A stretch of 64,000 bases of DNA, taken from assembly GCF_001613545.1 (NCBI RefSeq), contig NZ_BDCO01000003.1, positions 496,001-560,000 of the forward strand. The letters are read 5' to 3'. The translations under genes were made by a program, and so were the position numbers. Positions within the stretch are counted from its first letter, which is position 1. Each line of letters starts with the position of its first letter. Under the pieces are notes generated by a model. The model was not told the DNA's origin, did not search any database, and worked only from the letters and a program-made list of their open reading frames with translations. The stretch comes from Terrimicrobium sacchariphilum (GTDB lineage: Bacteria > Verrucomicrobiota > Verrucomicrobiia > Chthoniobacterales > Terrimicrobiaceae). Shown here in pieces: positions 61,226 through 64,000 of the stretch.

Positions 61226-62668
61226 TCAGTCCTGGCTCAGAGTCGAGCCGGCGATCTCAAAAGTCACTATCAGCGGCGAACTGCGAAACGGTAGGTCGCG
61301 GAGAATAATCCTTTGGCTGTACTGTCCGCTGGAAGGCGGTTGCTCCAGGCGGGCGGCTAATTGCTCGCCCGTGACGACGTCCTCGATCGATATGCCTGAC
61401 ACGGCTGGAGCATGTTCCCAGATGAGGCGTCCGCGAGGCGGGGTTTCCTCGCCGTTGATGCGCCCTGCATTCCAAAGAATGGCGAGACAGCGATCCGGGG
61501 TTTGAAACCAGTAAAGCAGGGGGCCGTCAATCTTCACAAAAGGATCTGGCAATACTTTTTGCCAGCCGAGGCCTTTTTGAAAATCCTCCGAGGGGACATC
61601 GATCCAGGCCGGGGGTTCGTTCACCATCTCCCATGCCGTACCAAGATGCGCTATGAGACGCTGAATCGCGAAAAAGGCTGGTTTACGTTCGTATCCCTGT
61701 TCCTCATTGCGGATCAGGCCAAAGTTGTGCTCGGCATCCTGTTCCATGCAGCCGTCATTCATCAGGTCGTAAATGCATGGGCTTTGCACCCCGGCGACGA
61801 GACATAGCACGACAGCGCGAGCCAGATAGCAGGCTTGTGCGGTTTCGGTGTACCCGGAAAACCACCCGGGGGCGGGATGCGCGTTGTAACTGGGAAATCC
61901 GAACTCCGTGGCGAAAAGCTGAATGCGCCGCCCCAGGTGTTTTTCGCCATGCTCGATTGTGCGCCGGAAGAGGGAAAGAAAACTGTGATCATCATCGGCG
62001 CAGACGGCGCCGTCCTCTACACTGATGTCGCCGCCGCCCAGGGGGAGCGTCTCGGGAGGAAAGCGCACGCTGTAGGGATGGTGGCTTACGCCATCGAGGC
62101 GGGCGAGGTGCTGTGAGTGCTTCTCTGCCATGTGGAAGAACTGCGGCTCGCCGGGATTTGCAATCACTGTGGCTGCGGGATCGGCTTCCTTGATCGCGGC
62201 TGAGGCCGCATCGATGAGTTCTGCGAAACGATCGAGCCACGGACATTCGCCCTTTCCGCTCCAGGTCCCTCCGTAAGTCTTCAAAAAATAGAAGTTCGTC
62301 GGTTCATTCCAAATCTCGTAGGCGACGGTTGGATAATCTCGGAGTTCCTTCGCCATGAAGCCCGCGTAGGCCGCGAATCCCTCGGCGTCCAGTGGATGGT
62401 CATAGAGTGGATTTCCGTAATCGAGGATGAGGATGACGCCGAGACCAGCCTCGCGCACGGCGTCCATCCACTGGCGGGAAATGGCGGGAATCACGTAAAC
62501 GCCTTTCTCCTTTTCCACCCACTCCCATTTGATTTCCTGGCGCACATGGCCGATGCCCAGTTCCAGCAATACGGGCAGCAGATTCTCGATTTTCCAACCG
62601 AGTTCGCGCGATTCGAAATGCGTACAGACGCCAATGCTGTTCCGATATGGGGAGATGACTCTGGTCAT
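61226..62668 (-). CDS. Clan GH-A glycoside hydrolase (GH39/GH5-like)
   Basis: A 480-residue cytoplasmic TIM-barrel hydrolase. YEIWNEPTN carries the acid/base Glu122, preceded by IRQEIKWEWVE-like strand 1 (VRQEIKWEWVE), and the nucleophile Glu255 lies in FATEFGFPSY. HHPYS after strand 6 is also characteristic. The C-terminal 100 residues form a beta domain. It may be a beta-xylosidase, iduronidase or glucosidase; the exact family is undecided. There is no signal peptide. The gene has its own upstream operator (62729-62743) identical to that of the LacI regulator encoded next to it, so it is the regulator's clearest target. Confidence 0.78.
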   Translation of the reverse strand: MTRVISPYRNSIGVCTHFESRELGWKIENLLPVLLELGIGHVRQEIKWEWVEKEKGVYVIPAISRQWMDAVREAGLGVILILDYGNPLYDHPLDAEGFAAYAGFMAKELRDYPTVAYEIWNEPTNFYFLKTYGGTWSGKGECPWLDRFAELIDAASAAIKEADPAATVIANPGEPQFFHMAEKHSQHLARLDGVSHHPYSVRFPPETLPLGGGDISVEDGAVCADDDHSFLSLFRRTIEHGEKHLGRRIQLFATEFGFPSYNAHPAPGWFSGYTETAQACYLARAVVLCLVAGVQSPCIYDLMNDGCMEQDAEHNFGLIRNEEQGYERKPAFFAIQRLIAHLGTAWEMVNEPPAWIDVPSEDFQKGLGWQKVLPDPFVKIDGPLLYWFQTPDRCLAILWNAGRINGEETPPRGRLIWEHAPAVSGISIEDVVTGEQLAARLEQPPSSGQYSQRIILRDLPFRSSPLIVTFEIAGSTLSQD

Positions 62669-62728
62669 GGAAAAATCATCAGTGCTGCGACTGGGGCAAA
62701 GCTCAATGGAAATCTCGAGAGCATTTTA

Positions 62729-62743
62729 CCTACACGTAGGATT
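62729..62743. promoter_or_regulatory. LacI-type operator upstream of the clan A glycosidase gene
   Basis: CCTACACGTAGGATT, with 5-bp arms CCTAC/GTAGG around a 2-bp centre, lies 61 bp before the glycosidase start codon. The identical 15 bp occur in the same orientation relative to transcription before the regulator gene (63941-63955). Confidence 0.78.
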
Positions 62744-62827
62744 GGAGTTGTCAGGGTGGTCAATAGCCTACGAACGCAGTTTCATTCTTCGGAGGCCGAC
62801 GTAGTCTTCGCACCCGGCACCCGGGAT

Positions 62828-63889
62828 TCATTGCTGCTGACGAGACGAGGATGGGAGTGGCGACCGGCCCGGACCATGTGAGCCAGGATCCACCCATTCG
62901 CCATCCAGCATGAGAGTGAGGGGCTGCGAGGGGAGGCCGTGCTGGTTGTTCTGGATCTGGCCGACGAGAAAGGAGACAGCTTCTTTTCCCTGGGCTGACG
63001 GATTCTGAAAGATGCCCGGGCAGTCGCCCCATTCGGGGCTGTGATCGAGCGTCGCGATATCCACCTTATGTGTCAGGCTCGCCGCGTTGCGCTCGAGCCA
63101 TTGCCTGACCTGTAGGTGCATGGTTAGGATCACGTCTGGTTTCTCCCGGAGAACCCAGTCGGACAGAATGTTGGCAGGGAAGGAGTTTTGCGGCAAATAG
63201 AGTGGAGCGGGACGTGATACAGCCGGCAGGTTCTCGTGAAAGGAGAGATACCCGGCGGTCCAAAAGCGATCGAGTTGCCGGTCCATATGGGTGGTCAGCA
63301 CCAGACCGATCCTGCGGTATCCTTTTCGCCGTAGCTGGCGACAGGCCAGCTGGCTGCCGCGACATTGGTTGTGCCTCACACGATGAAGTCCCGGCTGTAC
63401 GAGCGAATTACAAAGCGCCACGGAAGCAAAACCGTGCAAAGGACGGGGCAGATGCCCCTTGCCACGTCGCCATGGACCCAGCAATAGCCCCGGAATGGCC
63501 CGGGTCCGAAGGATCTGAGCGAGCCGGGTGGCATTCAGATCCCCGGAATAGAGGTGAAAGGTCTCCAGCCGATAGCCCATTTCGAGACAGCGTTCCCGAG
63601 CTCCCTCCAGATACTGCTTTTCGAAGATGGACGGGTCCTTAACATCCAGGGACGGATACGAGATGTACGCCAGCACGGAGGAATGGCTGGGTTGGCGTTG
63701 AGCGCGCTTTTGCGCCATTAATGTGGCGACCAGGGGATTCGGACGATACCCCATATGGTTCGCGATCTTCACGACCCGGTCTCGGGTTTTTTCCGCAACT
63801 CTCGGGGAGTTCCGCAGCGCAAGGGCCACCGTGGTAAAATGGATTCCGCAGGCGCGGGCGATATCTCGCACGGTCACCGGTGAATGCAT
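62828..63889 (-). CDS. LacI-family transcriptional regulator
   Basis: A 353-residue repressor. The N-terminal helix-turn-helix and hinge follow the family pattern: VTVRDIARACGIHFTTVALALRNSPRVAEKTRDRV, here at residues 5-39, then NHMGYRPNPLVATLMAQKRAQR. The periplasmic-binding-protein-like sensor domain extends from about 60 to 335 (LAYISYPS, YRRIGLVLT, IFQNPSAQGKEAVSFLVGQI). ATG at 63889 is chosen over a TTG two codons upstream. The gene is 159 bp upstream of the glycosidase gene on the same strand. An operator in front of each gene points to control of both, the inducer probably being the glycosidase's sugar. Confidence 0.9.
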   Translation of the reverse strand: MHSPVTVRDIARACGIHFTTVALALRNSPRVAEKTRDRVVKIANHMGYRPNPLVATLMAQKRAQRQPSHSSVLAYISYPSLDVKDPSIFEKQYLEGARERCLEMGYRLETFHLYSGDLNATRLAQILRTRAIPGLLLGPWRRGKGHLPRPLHGFASVALCNSLVQPGLHRVRHNQCRGSQLACRQLRRKGYRRIGLVLTTHMDRQLDRFWTAGYLSFHENLPAVSRPAPLYLPQNSFPANILSDWVLREKPDVILTMHLQVRQWLERNAASLTHKVDIATLDHSPEWGDCPGIFQNPSAQGKEAVSFLVGQIQNNQHGLPSQPLTLMLDGEWVDPGSHGPGRSPLPSSSRQQQ

Positions 63890-63940
63890 ACTCAAGACCT
63901 AGTGCCTTTTCCCAAGGGGGCACAAGTTTTCAATCGGAAA

Positions 63941-63955
63941 AATCCTACGTGTAGG
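63941..63955. promoter_or_regulatory. LacI-type operator upstream of its own regulator gene
   Basis: AATCCTACGTGTAGG is the exact reverse complement of the 15-bp element before the glycosidase gene. It lies 52 bp before the lacI-type start codon, indicating autoregulation. The 111-bp stretch from 63890 to the window end contains no other gene start that I can support. Confidence 0.75.
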
Positions 63956-64000
63956 CATGAGTCGCCATTGAGGACGGGAGGACGATGCGGGAACGTCTGG

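Noticed and set aside
61129-61230. tRNA-Leu as an integration site for a mobile element
   Set aside because: The tRNA is intact, no integrase gene lies nearby, and I found no repeat of its 3' end within the window.

Overview
The window is a GC-rich chromosomal segment of a verrucomicrobium, most likely from the Spartobacteria/Chthoniobacterales side of Verrucomicrobiota. Three things point there: a pilus-like cluster with the gene content and order of Akkermansia Amuc_1098 to Amuc_1102, a complete four-gene Verru_Chthon pseudopilin cassette, and a beta-strand-repeat protein with a PEP-CTERM tail. I see no phage genes, transposases, CRISPR arrays or rRNA. One tRNA gene (Leu, TAA) is present.

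Layout. 1-2740: peptidoglycan glycosyltransferase mtgA (cut by the window edge), a short-chain dehydrogenase and a GT39-like membrane glycosyltransferase. 2811-4698: rho and coaE. 4761-14271: an operon read leftwards encoding a small secreted protein, a PilM-PilN fusion, Amuc_1100-like and Amuc_1099-like single-pass proteins and two tandem secretins, closed by a hairpin terminator. 14451-20334: a polyprenyl-phosphate sugar transferase, aroD, an EamA transporter, trpD, a rhomboid-like protein without a visible catalytic dyad, and a UPF0104-type membrane protein. 20386-29856: sdhCAB, a GYF_2 protein, cca, malic enzyme and two SPFH proteins.

29981-63889 is a carbohydrate-utilisation region: cellobiose phosphorylase (GH94), beta-glucuronidase (GH2), an SGNH hydrolase, an FAD oxidoreductase, a GntR/LacI-type chimeric regulator, a PEP-CTERM protein, a GH5 enzyme with duplicated N-terminal domains, a heparinase II/III-like protein, GH130, a GPH sugar transporter with a ~400-residue insertion, the Verru_Chthon D-B-C-A cassette plus a fifth gene, GH38 alpha-mannosidase, a small galactose-binding-like protein, a 2-hydroxyacid dehydrogenase, tRNA-Leu, a clan GH-A hydrolase and its LacI-type regulator.

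How the parts may work together. Most of the glycosidases (GH94, GH2, GH130, GH38, the clan A enzyme) lack signal peptides, so oligosaccharides appear to be imported, probably through the GPH transporter, and cleaved in the cytoplasm by phosphorolysis and hydrolysis. GH5, the SGNH hydrolase and the PEP-CTERM protein are exported. The Verru_Chthon cassette reads as a GspH/I/J/K-like minor-pseudopilin set without its own motor or secretin, embedded in this region. Two control circuits are visible: a LacI regulator with an identical 15-bp operator before itself and before its glycosidase, and a looser TGCTAT half-site shared by four promoter regions around the GntR/LacI chimera.
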